Origin: an uncultured Prevotella sp. | Lineage (GTDB): Bacteria; Bacteroidota; Bacteroidia; Bacteroidales; Bacteroidaceae | Reading direction: 5' to 3' | NCBI GenBank assembly: GCA_900314995.1 | Contig: OMXK01000017.1 | Location: 1 to 55,530, forward strand | Length of the DNA stretch: 55,530 bases | Shown: positions 42,796 to 52,361 of the stretch, piece by piece | Numbering within the stretch: the first letter of the stretch is position 1 | How the letters are laid out: each line of letters starts with the position of its first letter | Position numbers and translations under genes: made by a program | The notes under the pieces: generated by a model | Told to the model about the DNA's origin: nothing | Database searches by the model: none | Seen by the model: the letters and a program-made list of their open reading frames with translations, nothing else

Positions 42796-44400
42796 TCAGA
42801 TAACGTGCAGGCCCAGGAATACCATCAAGCCATTCATCAGGATCCAGAAGATAGCGAACGGCATTGTCTTACGCATGATATCACCATCCTGACCTTCCAT
42901 GTCGCAAGCTGCAGTAGCAATCGCTATCGACTGCGGTGAAAGCAGTTTTCCGCCTTCAGATCCTGCACAGTTGGCAGCAGCAAGCCAGTTAGTCTCATTG
43001 CCGGTAACGCCGAAGAACGTCCCTTGATTGACAAGGCCAAGATCACTGGCAGCAGTAGCCTGAAGCTTACCGAAGAGGATATTGGCATTCGTGGCACTAC
43101 CCGTTACAAATGTGCCGATAGAGCCAATGAGCGGAGCAAAGAACGGGAAGGCCGAACCTGTCAACAGCACGAGACCCTTGGCAATATCATTGGTCATACC
43201 AGTATTATTCATCAGCATTGCCATCGCCACCAGACAGCAGATGGTAATGACCGTTTTCTGCAGGTTGAGTGTAGTCTTGGCGAGCAGTTTCATCAACTGG
43301 CCAAAGCTCATACCCTGGATCAATCCGCCAATCACAGCACCGAGGAAAATCATCAGACCAGCATTCGACAGCCAGCCAAACTTAAAGGTATTACCGATTA
43401 CCGGCAGTTCGAACTTGGTGACGAGTGTCTGGTTCAGCAATTCATTGATGGGAGGAATAATCTTGCTGCTTATCAGAATGAAGAATATAATCAGGCCATA
43501 CACACTCCAAGCCTTGAGGGTCTTCGTCAGACCGAATTTCTTCTTCTCAACCACAACCTCGTCTGCAGGATTCTCGTCCTTGATAAACAACTTGTTGTAG
43601 ATAAGCATCGCGATGATAGCAGCAACAGAGCCAAGGATAGCTGGCGTTTCAGGACCAATCCAGTGGGCACAGCAGAACTGGACGATGATAGAGAATGCAC
43701 CCACAAAGAGGGCTATCGTGATATTCTTCAAAATCTTCGTACGATCCGTCATCATCAGGATAAGGAACGGCGTTATGAAGAACATGAGCGAGAGCTGAAG
43801 GATAATAAACGTAGCCACCTCGCAGAGCTCCTCGGGAGTGGCCACACCACTGGCAGCTACCTGATTGGCCAGTGTCGTTGCGGGCAGGCCAACGGCACCG
43901 AAGCCTACAGCCACCGTATTAGCTACCAGACAGATGACAGCAGAGAACATCGGTTTGAAACCAAGTCCGATCAGGATGGCAGCAGGAATAGCCACAGCCG
44001 TTCCGAAGCCGGCCATACCCTCAAGCACACCTCCCAGACCCCATGTCAGCAACAGCACAAGCAGGCCCTTATCCGAAGTCATCTGGATAAACTGCGTCTT
44101 GATAGTCTCAATTTCCTTCGTCTCACAAAGGATATTGTAGCTGAAGATTGCACAGATAATAATAAGGATGATGGGGAAACATGCCTTCAGGAATCCCTCG
44201 ATGACAGACCAGAGCGTGATGCCGTAGATAGAAGTCTCGGCATACTTCTCAGGCACAATGCCCATCGCAGGAACGGCAAACAAGGCCAGAAGGATTGTTA
44301 CTGCAAGAGTGATTACCGCACTCTTGTAACCGGACACTTTAAAGCCCATCATCAGAACGATGAGCAATAGAATTGGGATAACAGAAATTAAAGCTGTCAT
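42796..44400 (-). CDS. lldP: Lactate permease (LctP/LldP family)
   Basis: A 534-residue polytopic membrane protein of the lactate permease family with about 12-13 transmembrane helices. Seen: GGVLEGMAGFGTAVAIPAAIL (family signature), GFGAVGLPATTLANQVAASG, and C-terminal GSATNANILFGKLQATAA and GGKLLSPQSIAIATAAC. It imports L- or D-lactate or glycolate with protons. It is divergent from the FAD/Fe-S dehydrogenase gene (216 bp apart), so uptake and oxidation of lactate are paired. Promoter predicted at 44467-44499. Confidence 0.93.
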   Translation of the reverse strand: MTALISVIPILLLIVLMMGFKVSGYKSAVITLAVTILLALFAVPAMGIVPEKYAETSIYGITLWSVIEGFLKACFPIILIIICAIFSYNILCETKEIETIKTQFIQMTSDKGLLVLLLTWGLGGVLEGMAGFGTAVAIPAAILIGLGFKPMFSAVICLVANTVAVGFGAVGLPATTLANQVAASGVATPEELCEVATFIILQLSLMFFITPFLILMMTDRTKILKNITIALFVGAFSIIVQFCCAHWIGPETPAILGSVAAIIAMLIYNKLFIKDENPADEVVVEKKKFGLTKTLKAWSVYGLIIFFILISSKIIPPINELLNQTLVTKFELPVIGNTFKFGWLSNAGLMIFLGAVIGGLIQGMSFGQLMKLLAKTTLNLQKTVITICCLVAMAMLMNNTGMTNDIAKGLVLLTGSAFPFFAPLIGSIGTFVTGSATNANILFGKLQATAASDLGLVNQGTFFGVTGNETNWLAAANCAGSEGGKLLSPQSIAIATAACDMEGQDGDIMRKTMPFAIFWILMNGLMVFLGLHVI

Positions 44401-44466
44401 AGGTTTTTAGCTATTTTGAATGTTATTATATAAGTTTTCAGTTACCTAAAAGATAGAATTTGTGGC

Positions 44467-44499
44467 CAAATTTACGAACATTTTATGAGATTTCCACAA
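44467..44499 (-). promoter_or_regulatory. Promoter of the lactate permease gene
   Basis: Minus strand TTG at 44499-44497 and TAAATTTG at 44474-44467, spacing 22 bp, about 66 bp before the ATG. Confidence 0.5.
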
Positions 44500-44571
44500 G
44501 TTTTTAGTGAAAAAATCAAAAGAGCAGCAAATTTTTCTGCTTTTAGCATTCTCGTTCTCGTTTCTTTTTCG

Positions 44572-44579
44572 TATCTTTG
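44572..44579 (+). promoter_or_regulatory. Predicted -7 element of the lactate-type dehydrogenase operon
   Basis: TATCTTTG, exact TAnnTTTG, 36 bp before the ATG at 44616; a clear -33 TTTG is missing. The -33 area is a TC-rich repeat (CTCGTTCTCGTTTC). Confidence 0.5.
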
Positions 44580-44615
44580 CCCCAAAAGTAATACACTAAA
44601 AACCAATAATGCACT

Positions 44616-47600
44616 ATGATTCAACAATTCTTGTCAGAACTCAGGCAATTCATGCCGACAGACCGTATCTATACTGATGAGCTTCGTACCCTTGGTTGGG
44701 GAACTGATGCCAGTTTCTATCGTCAGATTCCGAAGGTGGTCATCCGCAGTGATGGCGAAGAGGAGATTGCCAAGATTGTCAAGGCATGTCAGAAATATAA
44801 GCTGCCCTTCACCTTCCGTGCCGCCGGCACTTCACTCTCAGGCCAGAGTTGTACTGACTCAGTTCTGATTGTTGCAGGCAAGCATTGGGAGAAATACGAG
44901 ATAGGCGAAAAGCAGGATACCATCAGATTGCAGCCAGGCATCGTGGGTGCAAAGGTGAATGAGATACTGAAGCCTTATGGACGTGTATTCCCGCCTGACC
45001 CAGCAAGTATCGGCTCTGCCATGGTGGGCGGTATTGTCATCAACAATGCTTCGGGCATGAACTGCGGCGTGCATGCCAACAGCGACCGCATGATGGTTTC
45101 AGCAAGGATTATTCTGACCGACGGTACCATTCTCGACACGGGTTCGGAAGAGAGCCGTAAAGCCTTCCGCGAGAGCCATCCCGAATTCCTGAAGAAAATA
45201 GAGGCTCTGCGCGATAAAGTGCAAGCCGACAAAGAGTTGGCCGATCGCATCAGCAAAAAGTACAGCATCAAGAATGTCACAGGCTTGAACCTTCGCCCGC
45301 TGATTGCCTACGATGACCCGTTTGATATCATCGCCCACTCGATGGTGGGTAGCGAAGGCACGCTGGCATTCCTCTCTGAAGTCACCATGAAGACCCTCTA
45401 CGATTACAAGTACAAGGCCTCTGCTATGGTCTACTTCCTCACCATGAAAGAGAGTTGTGAGGCGGTTGTGGCGATGAAGAAACTGAAGGCCACTGACGAT
45501 GATCTGAAAATGAGTGCCGAGCAGTTGATGGTGAAGAGTGCCGAGATGCTCGACTATATGTCGTTAAACAGTGTTGACGATCCCGTATTCCTGCGATATA
45601 AGGAGGATGTTGATGCAGGTCGCATAGCCGGTGTTGAGCCAGGCGACTATCACAACCTTACCGCCATCCTCACCGAGACCAAAGGCGTCACCCACGAACA
45701 GCTTCTGGAGAAGATCGATGCCATCAGCAAATGTCTCAAACAGTTCTCACTCTACCAGCCCGTAGAATTTACCGAAGATCCGAAAGTCTACGGTAAGTAC
45801 TGGGCCATCCGAAGCGGCATATTCCCCAGCGTAGGCGGCACGCGCCCCATAGGCACATCGTGTCTCATCGAGGATGTAGCCTTCCCTATCGAGTCGCTGC
45901 CCGAGGCTACCGTCAAACTGCAGAAGCTCATCGCCGATCACGGTTACGACGATGCTTGTATCTACGGTCACGCTTTCGAAGGGAACTACCACTTCATTCT
46001 CAACCAGAGTTTTGCCGACGAGCACGAGGTGGCCCGCTATGCCGAGATGATGCGCGACGTGGCCAAATTGGTGGTTGAAGGCTACGACGGCTCTCTGAAG
46101 GCCGAGCACGGCACGGGCCGCAACATGGCACCCTTTGTGAAATACGAGTGGGGAGAGAAGGCCTACGAGGCTATGAAGGAACTCAAGGCCATCTTCGATC
46201 CAGAGGGACTTCTGAATCAGGGCGTCATCTTCAACGATGATCCTGACTGCTTTATCAAGTGTCTGAAGCCACTGCCCGTACTCGACTACGACTTCGACAG
46301 TGTGCCCGACGGCGGACACTATCTGATGGATCCGGAGCTCTCTACTGCCAAGGAGACCATCGAACAGGTTAAGCGAGCCAACAAGTGTATTGAATGCGGC
46401 TTCTGCGAAGTGAACTGCATGTCGTGCGGACTCACGCTCTCTTCGAGGATGCGCATTGCCGTTCAGCGTGAGATACGCGAACTGGAAGTTACAGGGCGAG
46501 ATCCCCAGCGTGCAGCCACCCTGCGCAAACAATATAAGTATTATGGAGACCAAACCTGTGCTACAGACGGACTCTGCTCAACCTCATGCCCGATGAAGAT
46601 CAACACTGGCGAACTGACACATCTCATCCGTCAGCTCGATATGAACAAATCAACACTGGGTTATCAGGTCGGTGAGTTTGCCGCCAACCACATGGCTGGC
46701 ATCAAGTCAGGTTTGCGCGTCGTGCTCGATGTAGCCCATCTGGCTCATATCACCCTTGGTCCTACGCTGATGACCAATGTCTGCCGCACGATGAACAAGA
46801 TGGGGTTGCCACTATGGACAACAGCCATGCCAAAGAAGCGTCGTCAGCCGAAGTCTTCTGATCTCACACAGTTCATCATTGAGAAATCGATTCCTCATAA
46901 AGAGCAGGAACATTCCGACTTGAAGGTTGTCTACTTCCCAAGCTGTATTAACCAGACGATGGGACAATCGAAGAACGGTCCCATGAAGCACGACCTTGTA
47001 GACGAAGTCATCCAACTGATGGCGAAGGCCGGCTATGAAGTAATTTTCCCAGAGGGTATGGAACGCATGTGCTGCGGACAGATTTGGGAGTCGAAAGGTA
47101 TGCTCGACATTGCAGACCGTAAGAGTGCCGAGCTGGAGAAAGCACTCTGGAAAGCATCCGAGCATGGCAAGTATCCTGTGCTTTGTGCTCAGAGTCCCTG
47201 CCTACACCGCATGCGGAAGGTCATGAAGAAGATGAAGCTCTACGAGCCTGCAGAATTTATCATGACGTATCTCGTAGACCGCCTTGACTTCCATCCTACC
47301 GACAAGCACATCGCCCTGCATCTGACCTGCTCTACACGCCAGATGGGTGTCGATAAGGATATGATTGCCCTGGCGAAACTCTGCTCTAACAATGTCTATC
47401 TGCCAGAGGGCGTAGGTTGTTGCGGCTTTGCCGGCGATCGCGGCTTCACCTTCCCCGAGATGAACCGCTATGCCCTGCGCAAACTGCGTCCGCAGATTGA
47501 GAAAAACAACATCGAGGTGGGCTATTCCAACAGCCGTACTTGCGAAATCGGACTGGAGTCGAACACTGGTATCCCATATATGAGTATCGTCTATCTCGTG

Positions 47601-47630
47601 AACACTTGTACCACCCCCAAAAAAGAATGA
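44616..47630 (+). CDS. FAD-linked oxidoreductase with Fe-S and CCG domains (D-lactate or 2-hydroxyacid dehydrogenase)
   Basis: A 1004-residue fusion of a GlcD-like FAD domain and a GlcF-like Fe-S domain. The FAD domain has FTFRAAGTSLSGQSCTDS, PPDPASIGSAMVGGIVINNASG and the C-terminal KAEHGTGRNMAPFV. The ferredoxin part has CIECGFCEVNCMSCG and CATDGLCSTSCPMKIN, and two CCG-type cysteine-rich repeats include FPSCINQTMG, MCCGQIWESKG, LTCSTRQMG and GCCGFAGDRGF. This layout is found in YdiJ/Dld-II-type membrane-associated D-lactate or D-2-hydroxyglutarate dehydrogenases feeding electrons to the quinone pool. Neighbouring lactate permease favours lactate. Promoter element at 44572-44579; followed by the alarmone synthetase after 7 bp. 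Confidence 0.9.
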   Translation: MIQQFLSELRQFMPTDRIYTDELRTLGWGTDASFYRQIPKVVIRSDGEEEIAKIVKACQKYKLPFTFRAAGTSLSGQSCTDSVLIVAGKHWEKYEIGEKQDTIRLQPGIVGAKVNEILKPYGRVFPPDPASIGSAMVGGIVINNASGMNCGVHANSDRMMVSARIILTDGTILDTGSEESRKAFRESHPEFLKKIEALRDKVQADKELADRISKKYSIKNVTGLNLRPLIAYDDPFDIIAHSMVGSEGTLAFLSEVTMKTLYDYKYKASAMVYFLTMKESCEAVVAMKKLKATDDDLKMSAEQLMVKSAEMLDYMSLNSVDDPVFLRYKEDVDAGRIAGVEPGDYHNLTAILTETKGVTHEQLLEKIDAISKCLKQFSLYQPVEFTEDPKVYGKYWAIRSGIFPSVGGTRPIGTSCLIEDVAFPIESLPEATVKLQKLIADHGYDDACIYGHAFEGNYHFILNQSFADEHEVARYAEMMRDVAKLVVEGYDGSLKAEHGTGRNMAPFVKYEWGEKAYEAMKELKAIFDPEGLLNQGVIFNDDPDCFIKCLKPLPVLDYDFDSVPDGGHYLMDPELSTAKETIEQVKRANKCIECGFCEVNCMSCGLTLSSRMRIAVQREIRELEVTGRDPQRAATLRKQYKYYGDQTCATDGLCSTSCPMKINTGELTHLIRQLDMNKSTLGYQVGEFAANHMAGIKSGLRVVLDVAHLAHITLGPTLMTNVCRTMNKMGLPLWTTAMPKKRRQPKSSDLTQFIIEKSIPHKEQEHSDLKVVYFPSCINQTMGQSKNGPMKHDLVDEVIQLMAKAGYEVIFPEGMERMCCGQIWESKGMLDIADRKSAELEKALWKASEHGKYPVLCAQSPCLHRMRKVMKKMKLYEPAEFIMTYLVDRLDFHPTDKHIALHLTCSTRQMGVDKDMIALAKLCSNNVYLPEGVGCCGFAGDRGFTFPEMNRYALRKLRPQIEKNNIEVGYSNSRTCEIGLESNTGIPYMSIVYLVNTCTTPKKE

Positions 47631-47637
47631 TTTAGAT

Positions 47638-48735
47638 ATGGAGAATAATACACTCGACGCTCATACAGAGGAGTTGCTCAAGCAATATGATGAGCAGCTC
47701 CCCATCTATGAGCAGATGGAAAAACTGGCCTACGATTGCCTACGCCACACATTGCGCAAGCAAGGTATCTATGTTACTTCTATCGAACACCGTATAAAAG
47801 AAAGGAAATCGCTACAAGGCAAACTGGAGCTCAAAGGAAGCAAATATGCCACTATCGATGACGTTACTGACATCGTTGGGCTGCGAGTTATTACCTTCTA
47901 TTCGGATGATGTGGATAAGGTGGCTGCCATCGTGAAGCGCACTTTCGACATCGATTGGGAGAAGTCTGTTGACAAGCGAAAACTGCACCAGATGGACAGC
48001 TTTGGCTACAACTCCCTGCATTACATCTGTAACCTGCCGAAAACCGTTATCGACGATCCCGAAATGCCGGCACTCAATACGATACGCTTCGAGATACAGA
48101 TGCGTACCACTCTCCAGCACGTGTGGTCGACCATTGAGCATGACACAGGCTATAAAGGTGATGTAAAAATCCCACCAGAATACAAACGGCAGTTCAGCCG
48201 TCTGGCAGGCATGCTGGAACTGATCGACAATGAGTTTAGTCGTTTGCGCACCACTCTGATTGACTACCGAAGAAAAGTGCAGTCGCTTGTGGCATCTGGA
48301 CAACTCGACGATGTGTTGCTGGACACGGAAACCTTCCGTAGCTATTTGAAGCTACAGCCTTTCGACCGTCTGAACAAACGCATTGCCGCCATCAATCAAG
48401 CAGAAATATACCCCACTTCTCTCCTCTCATTCATACCCATACTAAAATCCTTTGGATTCAATACACTGGGCGACGTGCAGAAGTTCATCACGACCTACGA
48501 AGAAGAGGCATATCAGCTGGCTATATCCCAACTGGCTTTCACCGATCTGGACATTCTCTCTGAAAATGTAGGACTGTTGAACCTGTGCATCGTCTATGTC
48601 GTGAAGAACGGCGGCGGCATCTTGGGACTGAAACATATCTTCAACTTTATCTATAACGAGAAGGAATGTAATTATTTGGCCGAACTAGCCTTTAAGCATG
48701 CCTCTACACTATCGTTCATGAAGCATCAGACATGA
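47638..48735 (+). CDS. RelA/SpoT-type alarmone synthetase with C-terminal extension
   Basis: A 365-residue protein. The (p)ppGpp synthetase domain spans roughly residues 20-200: IEHRIKERKSLQGKL, YATIDDVTDIVGLRVITFYSDD, DSFGYNSLHYIC, and FEIQMRTTLQHVWSTIEHD, which carry the synthetase signature residues. No hydrolase, TGS or ACT domain is visible. The C-terminal ~130 residues are helical, not recognised, and may regulate oligomerisation. It could be a stand-alone synthetase making pppGpp or pApp. It starts 7 bp after the dehydrogenase stop and is likely cotranscribed with it. Confidence 0.87.
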   Translation: MENNTLDAHTEELLKQYDEQLPIYEQMEKLAYDCLRHTLRKQGIYVTSIEHRIKERKSLQGKLELKGSKYATIDDVTDIVGLRVITFYSDDVDKVAAIVKRTFDIDWEKSVDKRKLHQMDSFGYNSLHYICNLPKTVIDDPEMPALNTIRFEIQMRTTLQHVWSTIEHDTGYKGDVKIPPEYKRQFSRLAGMLELIDNEFSRLRTTLIDYRRKVQSLVASGQLDDVLLDTETFRSYLKLQPFDRLNKRIAAINQAEIYPTSLLSFIPILKSFGFNTLGDVQKFITTYEEEAYQLAISQLAFTDLDILSENVGLLNLCIVYVVKNGGGILGLKHIFNFIYNEKECNYLAELAFKHASTLSFMKHQT

Positions 48736-48799
48736 CACCATCAATTTACAAAAAACGAACGACTGATGAATATTGTTTTTAATTTAGATATAAGAACAC

Positions 48800-49579
48800 A
48801 TGATACTTTTGAGTTTTGACACAGAAGAGTTTGATGTGCCCCGTGAGCATGGGGTCGCCTTCACGTTAGAACAAGGAATGGCCGTATCCAAGATTGGTAC
48901 CAACCGCATTCTCGATGTGCTGAAGCAGAACGGCGTAAGGGCCACCTTCTTCTGCACGGGTAACTTTGCTGAGCAGGCGCCTGAGGTGATGCAGCGCATC
49001 ATGGACGAAGGTCATGAAGTGGCCTGTCATGGTGTAGATCACTGGCAGCCTAAGGAGACTGACTTCGCTCGTTCGAAGGAAATTGTGGAGCGCGTCACGG
49101 GGCGCACCGTCTATGGCTATCGCCAGCCTCGTATGTTCCCGGTGGTAGAGTCAGAAATCAAGCGAGTGGGCTATCTCTATAACTCATCCCTAAACCCAGC
49201 TTTCATCCCTGGGCGTTATATGCACCTTACGGAGCCTCGCACCTGGTTTATGAAAGACGGCGTGATGCAGATTCCAGCATCTGTCACGCCTCTCATCCGC
49301 TTCCCGCTATTCTGGCTTGCCCTCCACAATCTGCCCGAGGGTCTCTATCACTGGATGACGCGCCGCGTGCTGAAGAAAGACGGTTATTTCGTCACCTACT
49401 TCCATCCCTGGGAGTTTTACGAACTGAAGGAGCACCCAGAGTTCAAGATGCCGTTCATCATCAAGAACCACAGTGGCCAGCAGATGTGCGATCGTCTCGA
49501 TCGTCTTGTCAAGATGCTCCAGGCACATGGACATGAATTTATCACCTTCACAGAGTTCGTGGAAAAATGTAAGAAATAA
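48800..49579 (+). CDS. Polysaccharide deacetylase (NodB-homology domain)
   Basis: A 259-residue NodB-fold deacetylase. Metal and catalytic motifs: LSFDTEEFD (catalytic Asp, metal Asp), ATFFCTGNFAE, HEVACHGVDHW (HGxxH) and GYRQPRM (RxPR-like). It removes N-acyl groups from sugars in polysaccharide or lipid carriers, cytoplasmic as no signal is seen. The next gene, 18 bp away, is a polyprenyl-phosphate glycosyltransferase, so the pair may act like ArnD/ArnC on a lipid-linked sugar. The specific sugar cannot be told. Confidence 0.9.
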   Translation: MILLSFDTEEFDVPREHGVAFTLEQGMAVSKIGTNRILDVLKQNGVRATFFCTGNFAEQAPEVMQRIMDEGHEVACHGVDHWQPKETDFARSKEIVERVTGRTVYGYRQPRMFPVVESEIKRVGYLYNSSLNPAFIPGRYMHLTEPRTWFMKDGVMQIPASVTPLIRFPLFWLALHNLPEGLYHWMTRRVLKKDGYFVTYFHPWEFYELKEHPEFKMPFIIKNHSGQQMCDRLDRLVKMLQAHGHEFITFTEFVEKCKK

Positions 49580-49597
49580 AAATGCAATAATTGAAAA

Positions 49598-50539
49598 ATG
49601 ATCAGATTAGCAACCGTTTCACCGTGTTATAATGAAGAGGCTGTGCTACGTCACAGCGTAGAGCAGTTGACAGCCCTCTTCGAACGAATGATAGCAGAAG
49701 GGCTTATCAGCAAAGACTCCATGATGGTTTTCGTCAACGACGGCAGCCGTGACCGTACATGGGAGATTATCCGTGAACTCCATGCAGAGAATCCGTTTGT
49801 GCGAGGCATCAACATGTCTCGCAACGTGGGCCATCAAAATGCGATCATGGCTGGTATGATGACAGCCCGCGAATGGGCCGATGCTGTCATTACCCTCGAT
49901 GCCGACCTCCAGGACGATATCGAATGTATTCCCAAGATGGTCAAAGACTATGAGGATGGATACGAAATCGTCTATGGCGTGAAAGTATCACGCAAAGCCG
50001 ATTCCTTCATGAAGAAGTTCACTGCCCAGACCTTCTATAAGTTACAGAGCTCTATGGGCGTCGAGAGTGTGTATAATCATGCCGATTTCCGTCTGATGAG
50101 CCGCCGCGCCCTCGATATGCTGTCGACATATAAGGAGCGCAACCTCTACCTGCGCGGTCTGATTCCGATGATTGGCCTGAAACACACCACTGTCGACGAT
50201 GTCATCAGCGAACGCTTCGCAGGCCAGTCAAAATATACAGTTCATAAGATGATGCGCCTCGCCCTCAACGGTATCACAGCCTTCTCCGTGCGTCCGCTGT
50301 TTGCCATCTACAATATCGGCATCTTGTTCCTGATTATAGCCTTCATGATTGCTTGTTATGTAGGCTATTCAATCTTGTTTGGCTATATAGAGCCAGGTTG
50401 GGCTTCACTCATGCTCTCTATCTGGATTGTTGGCGGTTTCATCCTCATCTCGATGGGTATAATCGGAACTTATATAGGACAGATTTATTCCGAAACCAAG
50501 CGCCGCCCGCTTTACCACATTCAGGAGATACTTAGCTGA
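49598..50539 (+). CDS. Polyprenyl-phosphate family 2 glycosyltransferase
   Basis: A 313-residue GT2 enzyme with an N-terminal GT-A domain (SPCYNEEAVL, FVNDGSRDRTW, LDADLQDD as the DxD metal site, YNHADFRLMSRRAL) and two C-terminal transmembrane helices (near residues 245-266 and 275-300) with a basic end. This is the DPM1/GtrB/ArnC architecture: transfer of a sugar to undecaprenyl phosphate at the cytoplasmic face. It follows the deacetylase gene by 18 bp and is the last gene before the mobile element. Confidence 0.9.
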   Translation: MIRLATVSPCYNEEAVLRHSVEQLTALFERMIAEGLISKDSMMVFVNDGSRDRTWEIIRELHAENPFVRGINMSRNVGHQNAIMAGMMTAREWADAVITLDADLQDDIECIPKMVKDYEDGYEIVYGVKVSRKADSFMKKFTAQTFYKLQSSMGVESVYNHADFRLMSRRALDMLSTYKERNLYLRGLIPMIGLKHTTVDDVISERFAGQSKYTVHKMMRLALNGITAFSVRPLFAIYNIGILFLIIAFMIACYVGYSILFGYIEPGWASLMLSIWIVGGFILISMGIIGTYIGQIYSETKRRPLYHIQEILS

Positions 50540-50630
50540 TTACACTCTTGGCAAAAAAATGGTTATTATGACCATCAACATCCAACAACTAGAAATAATT
50601 GATTATCAATATATTACGCTAATTGTATCA

Positions 50631-50667
50631 GAGAGGGAACGGGGTTCGAATCCCTCTCTTGAACGCC
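50631..50667 (+). other. tRNA-3'-end-like stretch: putative attachment site
   Basis: GGGGTTCGAATCCCTCTC with trailing ACGCCA looks like the T arm and acceptor 3' end of a tRNA (closest to tRNA-Ser by eye), but no D or anticodon arm precedes it. Flanks form a 9-bp hairpin (50630-50638 with 50651-50659). Tyrosine recombinases often use tRNA 3' ends as attachment sites, and the integrase starts 234 bp further on. Confidence 0.4.
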
Positions 50668-50857
50668 AAAAAAAAGAGTCCAACGATTAACTCATTGAAC
50701 TCATTCAGCGGAGAGAGAGGGATAATTTTGAACCTATCACAACCGTTTTTGAAGTATCAGGAAATATCATCACTCTTCTCGAAAGCCCTTTAAACAGGGA
50801 CTTTTTCGATGTATTCAGTAAAAAGAAATTTCTTCGAGATAATTTGCGTATCTAAAT

Positions 50858-50881
50858 TTTTGGGGGTAATTTTGGGGGTAA
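50858..50881 (+). repeat. Tandem TTTTGGGGGTAA repeats before the integrase
   Basis: Two perfect 12-bp copies (50858-50869, 50870-50881), 19 bp before the integrase ATG. Probable recombinase arm-type binding sites or autoregulatory operator. Confidence 0.55.
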
Positions 50882-50900
50882 CATTTAACTCCAATAAGAT

Positions 50901-52226
50901 ATGCTAATTAAGAAGAATATTACTTTCTCGCTCGAAATTAAGGGCAAAGTTACAAAGAAAAAACGAAACGACCAACTGCAATTGGAAAATATTCCAATCC
51001 GTATGCGTGTGACGTTTAACAGTAGCCGTATTGACTTCTTTACTGGCTACAGAACCGATGCAGACAAGTGGGACGCTGAAAATCAGCGGGCTACGGGTAT
51101 GAATCAGGCGATGCAGACTGCAAGCGAAATCAACGACTATCTGGACTACCTGAAAGCAGAGATTATCAAGGTGTTCCACAAGTATGAATTCATGGAACAG
51201 ATGCCTACCCGTGAGCAGGTCAAGGCCGACTTCAACGAACGAATCAGTCAGAAAAGTGACGAAAACGGGTATGTTGATGACATAGACAAACAGGTGACAG
51301 CGCATGAGAAAAACATATTCTGGGACGCTTTCAAGGAATTTATTAAGGTCAATGGTCGGCAGAACGATTGGACGGAAGCTACCTATGAGAAGTTCCATGC
51401 AATGGAGAATCATTTGAAGGCTTTTAAGAAGAGCCTTTCCTTTGATTTCTTTGATGACGACGGGTTGCTTGCATACGTTGAGTTCCTTCGCTTGAAAAAG
51501 AACATGAAGAACAGTACCATCGGCAAGCAGATGTCATTTCTAAAATGGTTCTTGCGGTGGTGCTATCATCGTGGCTACCATGAGAATCGGGCTTTTGAGA
51601 CCTTCAAGCCCAAATTGAAGAGCACTCAGAAGAAGGTGATTTTCCTGACACGAGAAGAACTTACTATGCTGGAGCAATGCGAGATTCCTGCAGAGCAGAA
51701 CTACTTATCGCGTGTGCGTGACGTGTTCCTCTTTTGTTGCTATACGGGACTCAGATATTCCGATGTGTCAAACTTGCGCAAAAGCGATGTAAAGGAAGAC
51801 CGTATTGAGATTACTACGGTAAAGACTACGGATAGTCTGACCATTGAACTGAACAAGTACAGCAGAGCCATCTTGGAGAAATACAAGGATGCAGAGTTTG
51901 AGGACTATAAGGTTTTGCCTGTCATTAGCAACCAGAAGATGAACACCTACCTTCACGACCTCTGTAAATTGGCGAAGATCAATGAACCAATACGTCTGAC
52001 CTACTATAAAGGAAATGAACGTATTGACAAGGTGGAGCCGAAATATAAGCTTATCGGCACCCATTGCGGTCGTAGGACGTTCATTTGTAATGCGCTGTCG
52101 CTGGGTATTCCTGCCCAGGTAGTCATGAAGTGGACTGGGCATAGCGACTACAAAGCAATGAAGCCATACATTGACGTGGCAGACGATATTAAGGCCAAAG
52201 CTATGGAGAAATTCAATGAGTTTTAG
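50901..52226 (+). CDS. int: Tyrosine recombinase/integrase
   Basis: A 441-residue tyrosine recombinase: an N-terminal arm-binding domain, a SAM-like core-binding domain (TYEKFHAMENHLKAF ... IGKQMSFLKWFLRWCYHRGY), and a catalytic domain. Catalytic residues are in CYTGLRYSDVSNL (Arg I), THCGRRTF (His/Arg box II) and WTGHSDYKAMKPYIDV (His and nucleophile Tyr in the PYI segment). It is of the type used by Bacteroidota mobile and conjugative elements. The tandem repeats upstream and the tRNA-like site fit its role in element integration. Confidence 0.93.
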   Translation: MLIKKNITFSLEIKGKVTKKKRNDQLQLENIPIRMRVTFNSSRIDFFTGYRTDADKWDAENQRATGMNQAMQTASEINDYLDYLKAEIIKVFHKYEFMEQMPTREQVKADFNERISQKSDENGYVDDIDKQVTAHEKNIFWDAFKEFIKVNGRQNDWTEATYEKFHAMENHLKAFKKSLSFDFFDDDGLLAYVEFLRLKKNMKNSTIGKQMSFLKWFLRWCYHRGYHENRAFETFKPKLKSTQKKVIFLTREELTMLEQCEIPAEQNYLSRVRDVFLFCCYTGLRYSDVSNLRKSDVKEDRIEITTVKTTDSLTIELNKYSRAILEKYKDAEFEDYKVLPVISNQKMNTYLHDLCKLAKINEPIRLTYYKGNERIDKVEPKYKLIGTHCGRRTFICNALSLGIPAQVVMKWTGHSDYKAMKPYIDVADDIKAKAMEKFNEF

Positions 52227-52304
52227 CCTCAGATGCCTCACTGGAGGAATGTGATAGTATGTAAAATTATCCATTATCCAGTGAGGTTATTTGAAATTTT
52301 GTAT

Positions 52305-52312
52305 TACCTTTG
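52305..52312 (+). promoter_or_regulatory. Predicted -7 element before the structured leader
   Basis: TACCTTTG, exact TAnnTTTG. Transcription would start near 52319 and produce a ~190-nt leader containing the structured element before the gene at 52507. The only TTTG upstream is 11 bp away, so spacing is unusual. Confidence 0.4.
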
Positions 52313-52361
52313 CATTGTCGTTACGAGCACTTTAATTTTTCCTCTTTAATATTTTCGTAGC

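Larger units (their letters stand above)
50540..50900. other. Non-coding region between glycosyltransferase and integrase
   Basis: 361 bp without a gene. It contains the tRNA-3'-end-like stretch at 50631-50667, a second copy of AGAGAGGGA at 50714-50722, the palindrome AAGAAATTTCTT at 50823-50834, and tandem 12-bp repeats at 50858-50881 just before the integrase start. It probably forms the attachment and recombinase-binding region. Confidence 0.5.

Noticed and set aside
50631-50667. Complete tRNA gene near the integrase
   Set aside because: Only the T arm and acceptor end are recognisable; no D or anticodon arm is upstream.
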